Of a DNA stretch of 33,047 nucleotides, positions 15,939-27,969 are shown piece after piece. Positions within the stretch are counted from its first letter, which is position 1; every line of letters starts with the position of its first letter. The position numbers and the translations under genes are program-made. The notes beneath the pieces are model-generated. The model saw nothing but the letters and a program-made list of their open reading frames with translations. It was not told the DNA's origin and did not search any database. This DNA is from Azonexus sp. GTDB taxonomy: Bacteria > Pseudomonadota > Gammaproteobacteria > Burkholderiales > Rhodocyclaceae. The stretch is taken from assembly GCA_017983755.1 (NCBI GenBank), contig JAGOAU010000021.1, positions 1 through 33,047 on the forward strand. Direction: 5' to 3'.

Positions 15939-18083
15939 ATGACAATCTACTACATCAAATCCGGATCCACGGCCGAGGAAATTGATCTTGGATCAGCGAT
16001 CGGGGCGGATGCCAGCGGAAGCATTTTCGCGGTTACAGGGCCCAAGCAATTCAGCGACAGCATCGCGAAAATCTATCGTGATGCAGGTTTTTGTCATGCC
16101 GCGAAGCTTCAGTCTCTGATCGACAATGCACCTTCGAAAGTCTGGTTCGAGGCTTCTCCCGGATCACGCCACCCTCAGTTCGCTTGGCCACAAGCCATCA
16201 TCCATGCGCGAGACAAGGTTTCGGATGAATTGGCGCCAGTTGGTTACTTGATGCCCAAATTCGATTCGCACGCAGCGGTTACATTGGACGCGTATTTCCA
16301 TCAAAAACTTGGCGAAATAAACAACCTCACCCCTGAAAGCCTCTCGCTGCAACGTCGACTGGATGTAGCGATCGGTCTTTGCGGATTGCTCGCAGACCTT
16401 CATTCAAAACACATCTACTGCATCGACTTCAACCCAAAAAATATCCTCATACAGCGAGCGCATGGCCTCGTAACTTTTCAAAATTGCGATGGCTATTCCG
16501 TCGTCGCAAAAAATGGCACGCCCTATCCTGCCGGGCAATATTCAAAAGGTTACGTCGCACCGGAGGCGCTAAAAAGTGGCACCAAGCCAGGTGATCTCGG
16601 CGAGGCGCAAGACTGCTTTGCGTTGGCAGTCGTGCTTTTTCAGATTTTCAATTACGGCATCTACCCATATTCAGGCGTGATCCGGCCAGGCCATCCCCAT
16701 GCAGATGACGCCGACGACCGGGCCAAGGCTGGTTATTACCCATACGGACTGAATCAGAACCCGGCTATCGCTCCGCTGCCGCAATCGGTGCATGACCTCC
16801 TGCCAATGAAGCTACGTCAGCTATTTGATCGCGCTTTCGTTGCGGGAAACACCAGACCAACGTCCAAGGAATGGGCCATTGCCCTGTCCTCGCTCAAGAA
16901 AGCCATCAGATGGGCGCCTTGCCCTGCCTATCCGAACGATGCCGAGCATATTCACTTCGATGGCTTGCCCTGCAGCAAGTGCGAACTCGACCGCCGCATC
17001 AAAGTGCAGAAAGGTATTCGGGCGCCAGCAGCGATTGTCGAGGCCAAAGTCGAAACATCACAAGCAAGCGTCAGCCCGCCACCGGCAAGCAACACCCCGG
17101 ATAGCCCGCCTGCCCCCGCAAAGCCCGGCGGCCGGAGAAGTGAATTTCTCAAATATCTGGCTGCCGGCGCCGTCGTGTTTGCTCTACTTTATCTGTTCGG
17201 CAACGACGATCCGCCCCAGCAAACCTCCCGGCAAGCGCCTGTACAAGCGCCTGCACAAGCACCTCAGCAATCGGCCGTCCAGATACCGAGTATTCCGAGC
17301 GTGGCTATCGTTGAAAGGATACCGGACGTTGGTGGCGAAGAGCGGAAGCCCTTGTCGGTCGGCGAAATTTACTGGTGTATCGCCAAAAATCACCGGATTG
17401 ACGTCATCAACGAAATTTTAGGCAGAAACCAGGTAACCGCCCCGCCCTTATTGCAGGCATCGATTGTCGAATACAAGGCTCGCTGCGAAAAATATCGATA
17501 TGACCAGGCGGATCTGGCAAAGGCGCAGGACTACTTCGCAACTCGCGAAGCGGGTTTGGCCGATACGGCTGTTACCGAGGCGCATCAATTGGTGGCGGAT
17601 GCGCAACGTGTTGCGCCCACACAGAATTCAAGCAACGTCGCAGTTACGCGAACGCTGCCGCAAAAACCAAGTGTGACAGCGAACACTTCAAGCAGCCGGC
17701 TGGAACCGGAAACGCCGCGCAAGCCGCCTGAGCGTCGCCAAGCCTCGGATCAGACCACGACCTACGAGCAAGCGCGCCCCGCCGTAATCGAGGCACGTCC
17801 GGCAAGTCTGTCGCTTCTGAGTGCAATCACCCGGGGCGACAGGGCAAGTGTCGAGTACTACCTTGACAAGGGAACGTCGCCGAATGCACCGCTCTCGAAC
17901 GGTGCAACGCCTCTCAAGACAGCCGTCGTGTCGCACAACGTCGGAGTTGCCGAGGTCCTGCTAAGACGTGGCGCAGACGTCAATCAACGCGACAGCACAG
18001 GCAGAACGGCACTGCAATGGGCCAGACTGGGTAATAGTGAAAGCATGGTCGCGATGCTGCTGCGTTATGGAGCGACAGAGTAA
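15939..18083 (+). CDS. Kinase-like / Cys-cluster / transmembrane / ankyrin-repeat protein
   Basis: A 714-residue protein. Residues ~10-320 resemble a Ser/Thr protein kinase: a probable ATP lysine K44 in SIAKIYRD, a catalytic loop YCIDFNPKN (D163, N168), and GYVAPEA (204-210). At the DFG position the sequence reads N182-C-D184-G, so the metal-binding Asp may be replaced. C328, C345 and C348 form a possible metal-binding cluster, as in kinases of the TerY-associated type. A Pro-rich linker leads to a membrane helix (~403-422), then a Pro/Gln-rich linker, a Cys-containing helical region (~475-530) that I cannot name, and 2-3 ankyrin repeats (~625-714). The kinase is thus cytoplasmic and the ankyrin part probably periplasmic (inference). 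GC is lower than the neighbours. No clear ribosome site or promoter; no matching phosphatase gene nearby. Confidence 0.75.
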   Translation: MTIYYIKSGSTAEEIDLGSAIGADASGSIFAVTGPKQFSDSIAKIYRDAGFCHAAKLQSLIDNAPSKVWFEASPGSRHPQFAWPQAIIHARDKVSDELAPVGYLMPKFDSHAAVTLDAYFHQKLGEINNLTPESLSLQRRLDVAIGLCGLLADLHSKHIYCIDFNPKNILIQRAHGLVTFQNCDGYSVVAKNGTPYPAGQYSKGYVAPEALKSGTKPGDLGEAQDCFALAVVLFQIFNYGIYPYSGVIRPGHPHADDADDRAKAGYYPYGLNQNPAIAPLPQSVHDLLPMKLRQLFDRAFVAGNTRPTSKEWAIALSSLKKAIRWAPCPAYPNDAEHIHFDGLPCSKCELDRRIKVQKGIRAPAAIVEAKVETSQASVSPPPASNTPDSPPAPAKPGGRRSEFLKYLAAGAVVFALLYLFGNDDPPQQTSRQAPVQAPAQAPQQSAVQIPSIPSVAIVERIPDVGGEERKPLSVGEIYWCIAKNHRIDVINEILGRNQVTAPPLLQASIVEYKARCEKYRYDQADLAKAQDYFATREAGLADTAVTEAHQLVADAQRVAPTQNSSNVAVTRTLPQKPSVTANTSSSRLEPETPRKPPERRQASDQTTTYEQARPAVIEARPASLSLLSAITRGDRASVEYYLDKGTSPNAPLSNGATPLKTAVVSHNVGVAEVLLRRGADVNQRDSTGRTALQWARLGNSESMVAMLLRYGATE

Positions 18084-18138
18084 TACCCGTCAATTCGTAT
18101 AAGTGGCCGCCTTCATGTGGAGAAGGCTCGCCCGAACC

Positions 18139-18609
18139 TCATGAATTCAGTTCCTTGACGAGACGCAGCACTTCCAGTGCGTGGCCCTTGTAATTGACGT
18201 TGTAAAGGGCATGGCGAATCACGCCGGACTTGTCAATGACGAACGTGGAGCGGGCGATGCCGAATTTGCGGTGACCATCCACCTCCTTTGCCTGCCAAAC
18301 CCCATACTGCTTGCAGACGACGCCCTCGGCGTCCGACAGCAATTCCGTGCCAATGCCCTCCTTGTCGCGGAATTCCGCGTGTTTCAGGCACTCGTCGCGG
18401 CTGATACCAAACAGGACGCAGTCCTGCTCGAGAAAATCCTCTTCGTGATCCGAAAAATCGGTGGCTTCCCGGGTGCAACACGGTGTTCCATCCTTCGGGT
18501 AAAAGAACAGTACGACATGCTTCGTGCCTTGGTAAGTCGCCAGATCGACAGTCTCCATGTCGGCATCGGGCAATGAAAACGCGGGGGCTTTTTCTCCAAC
18601 CTTGAGCAT
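18139..18609 (-). CDS. bcp: Peroxiredoxin, Bcp/PrxQ family
   Basis: Thiol peroxidase reducing hydrogen and organic peroxides with thioredoxin. The 156-residue thioredoxin-fold protein has the peroxidatic site PKDGTPCCTREATDF, with the peroxidatic cysteine at C45 (TPxCT). Unusually, C44 sits directly before it, and the resolving cysteine found five residues later in many Bcp proteins is absent (Thr). Other Cys residues (EQDC, EGVVCKQ) might resolve it. I took ATG 18609 because AGGAG precedes it; the frame extends to 18894 across ftsB without homology. It has its own promoter candidate and ends near the kinase-ankyrin gene, convergent. Confidence 0.93.
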   Translation of the reverse strand: MLKVGEKAPAFSLPDADMETVDLATYQGTKHVVLFFYPKDGTPCCTREATDFSDHEEDFLEQDCVLFGISRDECLKHAEFRDKEGIGTELLSDAEGVVCKQYGVWQAKEVDGHRKFGIARSTFVIDKSGVIRHALYNVNYKGHALEVLRLVKELNS

Positions 18610-18652
18610 GTTGTTCTCCTGAAGCGCTCTGCGTAGGGTCTTGCTGTGAGCG

Positions 18653-18681
18653 ATTCTAACGGAGGCACCTGCTGCGGTCGA
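18653..18681 (-). promoter_or_regulatory. Candidate sigma70 promoter for bcp
   Basis: Minus strand TCGACC (18681-18676), 17 bases, TAGAAT (18658-18653), in the 86-base gap between ftsB and bcp. The spacing is optimal and 4 of 6 -35 positions match. Confidence 0.5.
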
Positions 18682-18695
18682 CGCCTTTATTTGCC

Positions 18696-18980
18696 CTATT
18701 TTCCGGGAACTTTTTCCGGAATTTGCACGAAGGTTTCGTCCTGGCGGATCATGCCGAGTTCGAAGCGGGCACGCTCCTCGATGGCGTCGTAGCCCTGTTT
18801 CAGGTCGCGGACTTCGGCATCGAGGCCCGCGTTCCTGATTTCCAGTTTCCTGGTGACTTCCTTTTGCTGCTGCAGTTGACGGTCGTACTCCCACACCTTC
18901 AGCCAGCCGCCCTTACCCAGCCACAACGGATATTGCAGCAGGGCGATGAGGGCGATGAGGCCGACCGTCAGCCAGCGCAT
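18696..18980 (-). CDS. ftsB: Cell division protein FtsB
   Basis: A bitopic division protein that forms the FtsQLB complex at the septum. The 94 residues comprise a short cytoplasmic start, one membrane helix (about 4-20), then a periplasmic coiled coil (about 28-65, [26 protein letters not shown]), with the family's [19 protein letters not shown] end. It begins 6 bases after the eno stop. The eno-ftsB pairing is conserved across proteobacteria and supports the call. Confidence 0.95.
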   Translation of the reverse strand: MRWLTVGLIALIALLQYPLWLGKGGWLKVWEYDRQLQQQKEVTRKLEIRNAGLDAEVRDLKQGYDAIEERARFELGMIRQDETFVQIPEKVPGK

Positions 18981-18986
18981 AAAGCG

Positions 18987-20282
<1,296 letters not shown>

Positions 20283-20315
20283 TTATCAACAGATTGAAAT
20301 AACTAATTAAACTAA

Positions 20316-20335
20316 ATTATAATAATCGAGGGAGG

Positions 20336-20344
<9 letters not shown>
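20316..20344 (-). promoter_or_regulatory. Candidate sigma70 promoter for eno
   Basis: Minus strand CTGAAG (20344-20339, inside the kdsA 3' end), 17 bases, perfect -10 TATAAT (20321-20316), in an AT-rich 65-base gap. It gives a leader of about 40 bases before eno. Confidence 0.6.
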
Positions 20345-22860
<2,516 letters not shown>

Positions 22861-22876
22861 TCAAACACGCATCATC

Positions 22877-22882
22877 TATAAT
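22877..22882 (+). promoter_or_regulatory. Candidate -10 box for the cnoX operon
   Basis: A perfect TATAAT 29 bases upstream of the ATG at 22912. No good -35 is visible, so strength is unclear. It lies in the divergent gap with pyrG. Confidence 0.45.
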
Positions 22883-22911
22883 CCGCATCAATCCAATCAC
22901 CGGTAATCCCC

Positions 22912-23769
22912 ATGTCCGAATTCGCATTTGACGTTTCCATCCAGGATTTCGAGGCCAAGGTGCTGCTGCCTGCCGAAACCGTGCCGGTCGTCGTCGACTT
23001 CTGGGCCCCCTGGTGCGAGCCCTGCAAGGTCCTCAAGCCGATGCTCGAAAAGCTGGCCGAGGAATACAAGGGCCGCTTCCTGCTGGCAATGGTCAATTCC
23101 GACGAAAACCCCGAACTCGCCCAGCATTTCGGCGTGCGCAGCATTCCCTCGGTCAAGGTACTGTTTCAGGGCCAGCTGGTCGACGAATTCAACGGCGTCC
23201 TGCCCGAAGGCCAGATCCGCGAATTCCTCGAGCGCATCGCCCTGCCCGCCGGCCCCGGCGGCAACCTGCGCGAGAAAGCTGCGGCTTTGGTCGCCGAGGG
23301 CAAGCTCGAAGAGGCGCTGGCCAAACTGGTCGAAGCCAGCCATGCCAACCCGCAGGATCAGGCGATTCAGCTCGACGCCGTCGATGTCCTCATGCAGTTG
23401 GGCCGCAACGACGAAGCCAAGCAACTGCTGGCTGGCGACTACGCCAATGAGCCGGACCGCGCCAACGCCCTGCGCGCGCGTCTGGCCCTGGCGGCCGGCG
23501 CTGCCGATACCGCTGAAATCGAAGCACGGCTGACCGCCAACTCGGCCGACCACGCCGCCCGCCTCGAACTCTCTCGCGCCTACGCCGCGCAAAGCCGCTT
23601 CCGCGAAGCCATGGAAGCGGCGCTGGAAGTCGTCGTCCGCGATCGCTTCTTTGACGAAGGCGCCGGCCGCAAGGCCTTGCTGCAACTGTTCGAAGCGCTC
23701 GGCGGCAGCGAGCAGTACGACGACCTGATCCGCGAGTTCCGCCGCAAGCTGTCGGCCGCGCTGAACTAA
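22912..23769 (+). CDS. cnoX: Thioredoxin-TPR chaperone, CnoX/YbbN-like
   Basis: A 285-residue protein with an N-terminal thioredoxin domain (about 1-110) and a helical, TPR-like C-terminal half (about 115-285; KLEEALAKLVEASHANPQD, ARLELSRAYAAQSRFREAMEAAL). The active site is WCEPC (C35, C38), a complete redox pair, unlike the reduced motif of E. coli CnoX. The family works as a holdase that hands substrates to GroEL and protects cysteines during oxidative stress. Whether this one also acts as a disulfide reductase cannot be decided from sequence. It heads a plus-strand run of four genes. Confidence 0.9.
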   Translation: MSEFAFDVSIQDFEAKVLLPAETVPVVVDFWAPWCEPCKVLKPMLEKLAEEYKGRFLLAMVNSDENPELAQHFGVRSIPSVKVLFQGQLVDEFNGVLPEGQIREFLERIALPAGPGGNLREKAAALVAEGKLEEALAKLVEASHANPQDQAIQLDAVDVLMQLGRNDEAKQLLAGDYANEPDRANALRARLALAAGAADTAEIEARLTANSADHAARLELSRAYAAQSRFREAMEAALEVVVRDRFFDEGAGRKALLQLFEALGGSEQYDDLIREFRRKLSAALN

Positions 23770-23791
23770 GCCTTCCCCGCAGACATCGGCA

Positions 23792-24694
23792 GTGCAGCTC
23801 TTCTACACCGATGTCTTCGTCCTGCCTCTACCGGCCGGGCACCGATTCCCGATGGAAAAGTATTCCCGGCTGCGCGAATCGCTGCTCGCCAGCGGCGACT
23901 TCGCCGTCGGCGATTTCCATCTACCACACGCCGCCAGCGACGAGGAACTGGCCCGCGCCCATGACCCCGGCTACATCCGCCAGGTCTGTTGCGGTCAACT
24001 GCCGGAAAAGGCCCAAAAAGCCATCGGCTTTCCGTGGAGTCCCGGCATGGTCGAACGCTCGCGCCGCTCGGCCGGGGCCACTATCGGCGCCTGCCGAGCT
24101 GCCCTCGCCAGCGGCACGGTCGCCGCCAACCTGGCCGGCGGCACGCACCATGCGTTCCGCGACCGTGGCGAAGGCTTCTGCGTCTTCAACGACGCCGCTG
24201 TCGCCGCCCGCGCCATGCAGGCCGAGGGTCGCGCCGGGCGCATCCTGGTCGTCGATTGCGACGTGCATCAGGGCAACGGCACGGCCAGCATCCTGGCCGG
24301 CGACGACAGCGTCTTCACCTTTTCCATCCACGGCGCACGCAATTTCCCGTTCACCAAGGAAAGCAGCGATCTCGACATCGAGTTGCCCGACGGCTGCAGC
24401 GACGAGGCCTACCTGACCCACCTCGACGACGGCCTCGCCACCGCTTTCGACCTCGCCCGACCCGACCTCGTCATCTATCTCGCCGGTGCCGATCCCTACC
24501 ACGACGACCGTCTCGGCCGCCTCGGCCTGAGCTTCGCCGGCCTCGCCGAACGCGACCGCCAGGTATTCGCGCATTCCCGTGCATATGGCATTCCGGTCGC
24601 CATCGCCATGGCCGGCGGCTACGCGCGGCAGATCGAGGATACCGTCGCCATCCACGCGACGACCATCCGGCTCGCGCGGCAGCTTTGGCGCTAG
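23792..24694 (+). CDS. Histone deacetylase-family (AcuC/HDAC-like) amidohydrolase
   Basis: A zinc deacylase of the HDAC superfamily, 300 residues, starting at GTG 23792. Residues seen: tandem His in GGTHHA (H119, H120), zinc ligands D157 and H159 in DCDVHQGNG and D234 in GADPYHDDR, and MAGGYAR near the end; the catalytic set is complete. Bacterial members remove acetyl groups from proteins, polyamines or small molecules; the substrate here is unknown. It lies 22 bases after the CnoX-like gene and 9 bases before nnr, so all are likely co-transcribed. Confidence 0.88.
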   Translation: MQLFYTDVFVLPLPAGHRFPMEKYSRLRESLLASGDFAVGDFHLPHAASDEELARAHDPGYIRQVCCGQLPEKAQKAIGFPWSPGMVERSRRSAGATIGACRAALASGTVAANLAGGTHHAFRDRGEGFCVFNDAAVAARAMQAEGRAGRILVVDCDVHQGNGTASILAGDDSVFTFSIHGARNFPFTKESSDLDIELPDGCSDEAYLTHLDDGLATAFDLARPDLVIYLAGADPYHDDRLGRLGLSFAGLAERDRQVFAHSRAYGIPVAIAMAGGYARQIEDTVAIHATTIRLARQLWR

Positions 24695-24703
24695 AATCGG
24701 TTC

Positions 24704-26197
24704 ATGGATAACGCCCTCTACCGCAGCCCCAGCCTGCGCCTGATCGAAGCCGCGCACAGCAGCGAGCCCTTGATGCAACGTGCTGGCACCGCCGCTGCGG
24801 CATGGGCGGCGGAACTGGCGATCCAGCGCGAACTGCCGGTGCTCGTTCTCGCCGGCCCCGGCAACAACGGTGGCGATGCCTTCGAAGCGGCGCGCCTCCT
24901 GCGCGAACGCTTCTTCGATACCTGTGTCGTCTTTGCCGGCGACCCCGGCAAGCTGCCGCCCGATGCGACCGCTGCCCACCAGCGATTCGTCGCAGCCGGC
25001 GGCACGACCTGCAGCGTCATTCCGGCTGACGGCCAGTGGTCGCTGATCATCGACGGCCTCTTCGGCATCGGCCTCGCCCGCGCGCCGGCCGGCACTTACG
25101 CGGAGCTGATCGAAACTGCCAACCGCCTGGCGGAACGCGACGCGTGCCCACTGCTGGCGCTCGACTGCCCCTCCGGGTTGAATGCCGACAACGGTCAGGC
25201 GTTCGCTCCCTGCATCCGCGCCAGCCACACCCTCACCTTCATCGCCGCCAAGCCGGGCCTGCTGACCGCAGCGGGGCCGGACCACTGCGGCGAGATTCGT
25301 GTCGCCCGTCTCGACCTGGCGCCGGAATCCGAAGTGCCATCCGATGGCCGCCAAGTCAGCTGGCCCGACTTCGCCCCGCATCTCCGCCCGCGCCGCCTGG
25401 ACAGCCACAAGGGGAGCTACGGCAGCGCCGGCATCCTCGGTGGTGCGCAGTCGATGGTCGGCGCCACCTTCCTCGCCGGCCGCGCCGCAATCAAGCTGGG
25501 TGCCGGCCGCGTCTACCTCGGCCTGCTCGATCCGCAGCCACCCGCCTGCGACCTGCAGCAACCTGAATTGATGCTGCGCCGCCCGCCGGCGTTACTACAT
25601 GCCGACCTGACGGCGCTGGCCTGCGGTCCCGGCCTCGGCAGCAGCCTGGAGGCGATCGAATTGCTGGAAACGGCCATCGCCGGCGAACTGCCGCTGCTGC
25701 TCGACGCCGATGCGCTCAATCTGGTCGCCAGCGAAGGCAACCTGCAGGTGGCGCTGGCCAGCCGCGGCAACCCGGCCATCCTGACGCCGCACCCGGCCGA
25801 AGCGGCGCGCCTGCTCGACAGCAGCGCCGCCGATGTGCAGGCCGACCGCATCGCTGCCGCGCAGGAAATCGCCGAGCGCTACCGCTGCCACGTGGCGCTG
25901 AAAGGTTACGGTACCGTGATCGCTGCAGTCGACGGCCGCTGGTGGATCAATTCCACCGGCAATCCCGGCATGGCCACGGCCGGCATGGGCGACGTGCTGA
26001 GCGGCCTCGTCGTCGCCCTGCTAGCCCAAGGCTGGCCGGCCATCCCCGCCCTGCTCGCCGGCGTTCACCTGCACGGTGCAGCGGCCGACCGGCTGGTCGC
26101 CGCCGGTGTCGGTCCGATCGGCCTGACGGCCGGCGAAGTGATCGACGCCGCCCGGCGAACATTCAACGAATGGGTCGCCACCGGCCAGGCTGCTTGA
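24704..26197 (+). CDS. nnr: Bifunctional NAD(P)HX epimerase / ADP-dependent dehydratase
   Basis: Repairs hydrated NADH and NADPH. The 497 residues combine an N-terminal YjeF epimerase domain (about 1-210; LAGPGNNGGDAFEAARLL, DGLFGIGLAR, LDCPSGLNADNG) with a C-terminal ribokinase-like dehydratase domain (about 220-490; GSYGSAGILGGAQSMVGA, ALACGPGLGSS, LLDADALNLVA, LTPHPAEAARLL, KGYGTVIA, NPGMATAGMGDVLSG). Both halves look intact. It precedes nadC, which fits a shared NAD maintenance role. Confidence 0.95.
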   Translation: MDNALYRSPSLRLIEAAHSSEPLMQRAGTAAAAWAAELAIQRELPVLVLAGPGNNGGDAFEAARLLRERFFDTCVVFAGDPGKLPPDATAAHQRFVAAGGTTCSVIPADGQWSLIIDGLFGIGLARAPAGTYAELIETANRLAERDACPLLALDCPSGLNADNGQAFAPCIRASHTLTFIAAKPGLLTAAGPDHCGEIRVARLDLAPESEVPSDGRQVSWPDFAPHLRPRRLDSHKGSYGSAGILGGAQSMVGATFLAGRAAIKLGAGRVYLGLLDPQPPACDLQQPELMLRRPPALLHADLTALACGPGLGSSLEAIELLETAIAGELPLLLDADALNLVASEGNLQVALASRGNPAILTPHPAEAARLLDSSAADVQADRIAAAQEIAERYRCHVALKGYGTVIAAVDGRWWINSTGNPGMATAGMGDVLSGLVVALLAQGWPAIPALLAGVHLHGAAADRLVAAGVGPIGLTAGEVIDAARRTFNEWVATGQAA

Positions 26198-26264
26198 GCC
26201 GGTTTTGCCCATGTCGATTTCCCAGACAGTACAATTCTTCGTTTAGCCCCAGCCAGCCGCTTCC

Positions 26265-27128
26265 ATGTCCATCGAATTCGATTACCCGCTCGCCGCCGAA
26301 ATCACCCGCAACGTCGATGCCGCCCTGGCTGAGGACATCGGTCCCGGCGACCTCACCGCCAGCCTCGTGCCTGCCGAGCGCACTGCCCGCGCCACGGTCA
26401 TTTCGCGCGAAGCCGGCGTGCTTTGTGGATGCGCCTGGTTCGACCGCTGCGTCACGCATCTCGACCCGGCGGCGGAGGTCGTCTGGCGGGCCGCCGACGG
26501 CGACCTCATCGCCACCAACCAGGTGCTTTGCGAAATCCGCGCCAACGCCCGTGCCCTGCTATCGGCCGAACGCAGCGCACTGAATTTCCTGCAACTGCTC
26601 TCTGCCGTCGCCAGCAAGGCACGCATCTACGCCGATGCTATCGCCGGTACGAAGGCGCAGGTGGTCGACACGCGCAAGACCCTGCCCGGCCTGCGTATCG
26701 CGCAAAAATACGCGGTTCGCTGCGGTGGCGGCGGCAACCACCGCCTGGCGCTGTGGGATGCCATCCTGATCAAGGAAAACCACATCCACGCCGCCGGCGG
26801 CATTCCCGAAGCGATGGCCGCCGCCCGGATCGCTGCCGCTCAGGCCGGCGAGCGCTGCAAGTTCATCCAGGTCGAGGTTGAATCGCTTGCCGAGCTGAGC
26901 ATTGCGCTGGCCGCCGGGGCGACGATGATCCTGCTCGACAACTTCTCGCTCGACATGATGCGCGAGGCGGCGGCCATCAACGCCGGCCGCGCGGTGCTTG
27001 AGGCGTCCGGCAACGTCAGCCTGGAAACAATACGCGGCATCGCCGAAACCGGCGTCGACCGGATCTCCGTCGGCGCGCTGACCAAGGACGTCAAGGCGCT
27101 GGACCTATCGATGCGTTTTGGCGACTAG
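26265..27128 (+). CDS. nadC: Nicotinate-nucleotide pyrophosphorylase (quinolinate PRTase)
   Basis: Converts quinolinate and PRPP to nicotinate mononucleotide with loss of CO2, in de novo NAD synthesis. The 287 residues show ALAEDIGPGDLTASLVP, SAERSALNFLQLLS, VDTRKTLPGLRIAQKYAVRCGGG, NHRLALWDAILIKENHI, EVESLAELSIAL, ILLDNFS, LEASGNVSLETIRGIAETGVDRISVGALT, all characteristic. A 67-base gap follows nnr and contains TACAAT at 26230-26235, a weak internal promoter candidate. The stop codon lies inside a long hairpin. Confidence 0.97.
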   Translation: MSIEFDYPLAAEITRNVDAALAEDIGPGDLTASLVPAERTARATVISREAGVLCGCAWFDRCVTHLDPAAEVVWRAADGDLIATNQVLCEIRANARALLSAERSALNFLQLLSAVASKARIYADAIAGTKAQVVDTRKTLPGLRIAQKYAVRCGGGGNHRLALWDAILIKENHIHAAGGIPEAMAAARIAAAQAGERCKFIQVEVESLAELSIALAAGATMILLDNFSLDMMREAAAINAGRAVLEASGNVSLETIRGIAETGVDRISVGALTKDVKALDLSMRFGD

Positions 27129-27159
27129 CCGCTGGCGGCTAGTCGCCCGCAGCGTTTTT
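27120..27159 (+). terminator. Terminator-like hairpin spanning the nadC stop
   Basis: A perfect palindrome with 13-base arms (27120-27132 and 27135-27147, GGCGACTAGCCGC and its complement); the practical stem is about 11-12 bp. A run of five T follows at 27155-27159, seven bases past the stem. The T run is displaced, so termination may be partial. Confidence 0.55.
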
Positions 27160-27212
27160 GGTCATAATCGCGATGCATTCCAAGAAAGCAAGATCACCCA
27201 GGGGAGTTTCAA

Positions 27213-27350
27213 ATGCTGTTTGCGCTGTTCTATGTAATCGCCATCGTCGTTCTGGTTCTGCACTTCACCGGCTTCCTTGCCCGGCATAACCTTGAATGGC
27301 TGGTCCTGGTGCTGGCCGGCGCCGTTTTCCCGGCGGTCATTTACCTGTAG
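27213..27350 (+). CDS. 45-residue two-helix membrane miniprotein
   Basis: A short open frame, ATG 27213 to TAG 27348-27350. It encodes a hydrophobic protein with two membrane segments (about residues 2-22 and 28-45) separated by a polar turn ARHNLEW. A strong ribosome site GGGGAG lies at 27201-27206, 6 bases before the ATG, and CATAAT at 27164-27169 is a possible -10. It overlaps the convergent methyltransferase gene by 14 bases. I do not recognise the family. The ribosome site, the complete helical-hairpin pattern and the otherwise empty gap support a real gene. Confidence 0.65.
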   Translation: MLFALFYVIAIVVLVLHFTGFLARHNLEWLVLVLAGAVFPAVIYL

Positions 27351-27969
27351 GTTTTCTCGCCACCAGGTCGATCAGCGCCGAGCGGCCTGCGTGGGCGCTG
27401 CCTTCTTCAATCAACGCCTCGTGCTCGCGCAGCAGCACGATTTCCCAGTCGGCGAAGATTTCCCGCAACAACACCTCGGTATAGAGGTTTTCCACGGCTG
27501 ACGGGCCACCGGTCCGGTATTCCAGCTGTTTCGGCGTGTAGCCCTGCAGGAACACCCATCCGCCCGGTTTTACCGCCTGTTTCATGCCTTCCATCATGCG
27601 CGGCCGCTCGGCCGGCCCGGCGAACTGGATGAAGATGCCGACCACGGCATCGAAGGCTGCCACCGGCCAATCCCAGTGAAAAACATCGGCAGCCACGAAG
27701 TCGACCGCGACATGCCGGCCACGCGCCAGCTTCGCGGCCATCTCCAGCGCCACTTGCGAAATTTCGGTGGCCGTGACGGCGCAACCCTGCTCGGCCAGCC
27801 AGACGGAATTGCGGCCCTCGCCATCGGCCACCGCGAGAACGCTCATCCCCGCGCCAAAGCGCTCGGCTTGCGACGCCAGAAATTTGTTGGGTGCCGTGCC
27901 GAAAAGGTAGTCGTCACCTGCATCGCGATAGCGGTCCAACCAGAAGGTCTCGTAATCGGGAAAGCTCAC
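27337..27969 (-). CDS. Class I SAM-dependent methyltransferase (TehB/TPMT-like)
   Basis: A 210-residue methyltransferase fold. Motif I reads VLAVADGEGRNSVWLAEQG, followed by VTATEIS (acidic residue for the ribose), VAADVFHWDW, FDAVVGIFIQF, and KPGGWVFLQGYTPKQL. This pattern matches the small-molecule (tellurite/thiopurine-type) methyltransferases; the substrate is unknown. The GTG start overlaps the thrC stop (GTGA), making it the last gene of the minus-strand run after thrC. The coupling to thrC is not obviously functional. Confidence 0.82.
   Translation of the reverse strand: MSFPDYETFWLDRYRDAGDDYLFGTAPNKFLASQAERFGAGMSVLAVADGEGRNSVWLAEQGCAVTATEISQVALEMAAKLARGRHVAVDFVAADVFHWDWPVAAFDAVVGIFIQFAGPAERPRMMEGMKQAVKPGGWVFLQGYTPKQLEYRTGGPSAVENLYTEVLLREIFADWEIVLLREHEALIEEGSAHAGRSALIDLVARKPTGK

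Noticed and set aside
18610-18894. N-terminal extension of Bcp over ftsB
   Set aside because: The added residues overlap ftsB and match no family; ATG 18609 has a good AGGAG.
23921-25561. Long minus-strand open frame (546 codons) opposite the HDAC and nnr genes
   Set aside because: Spans two unrelated, well-supported plus-strand genes and has low-complexity Ala/Gly/Val-rich content typical of GC-driven shadow frames.
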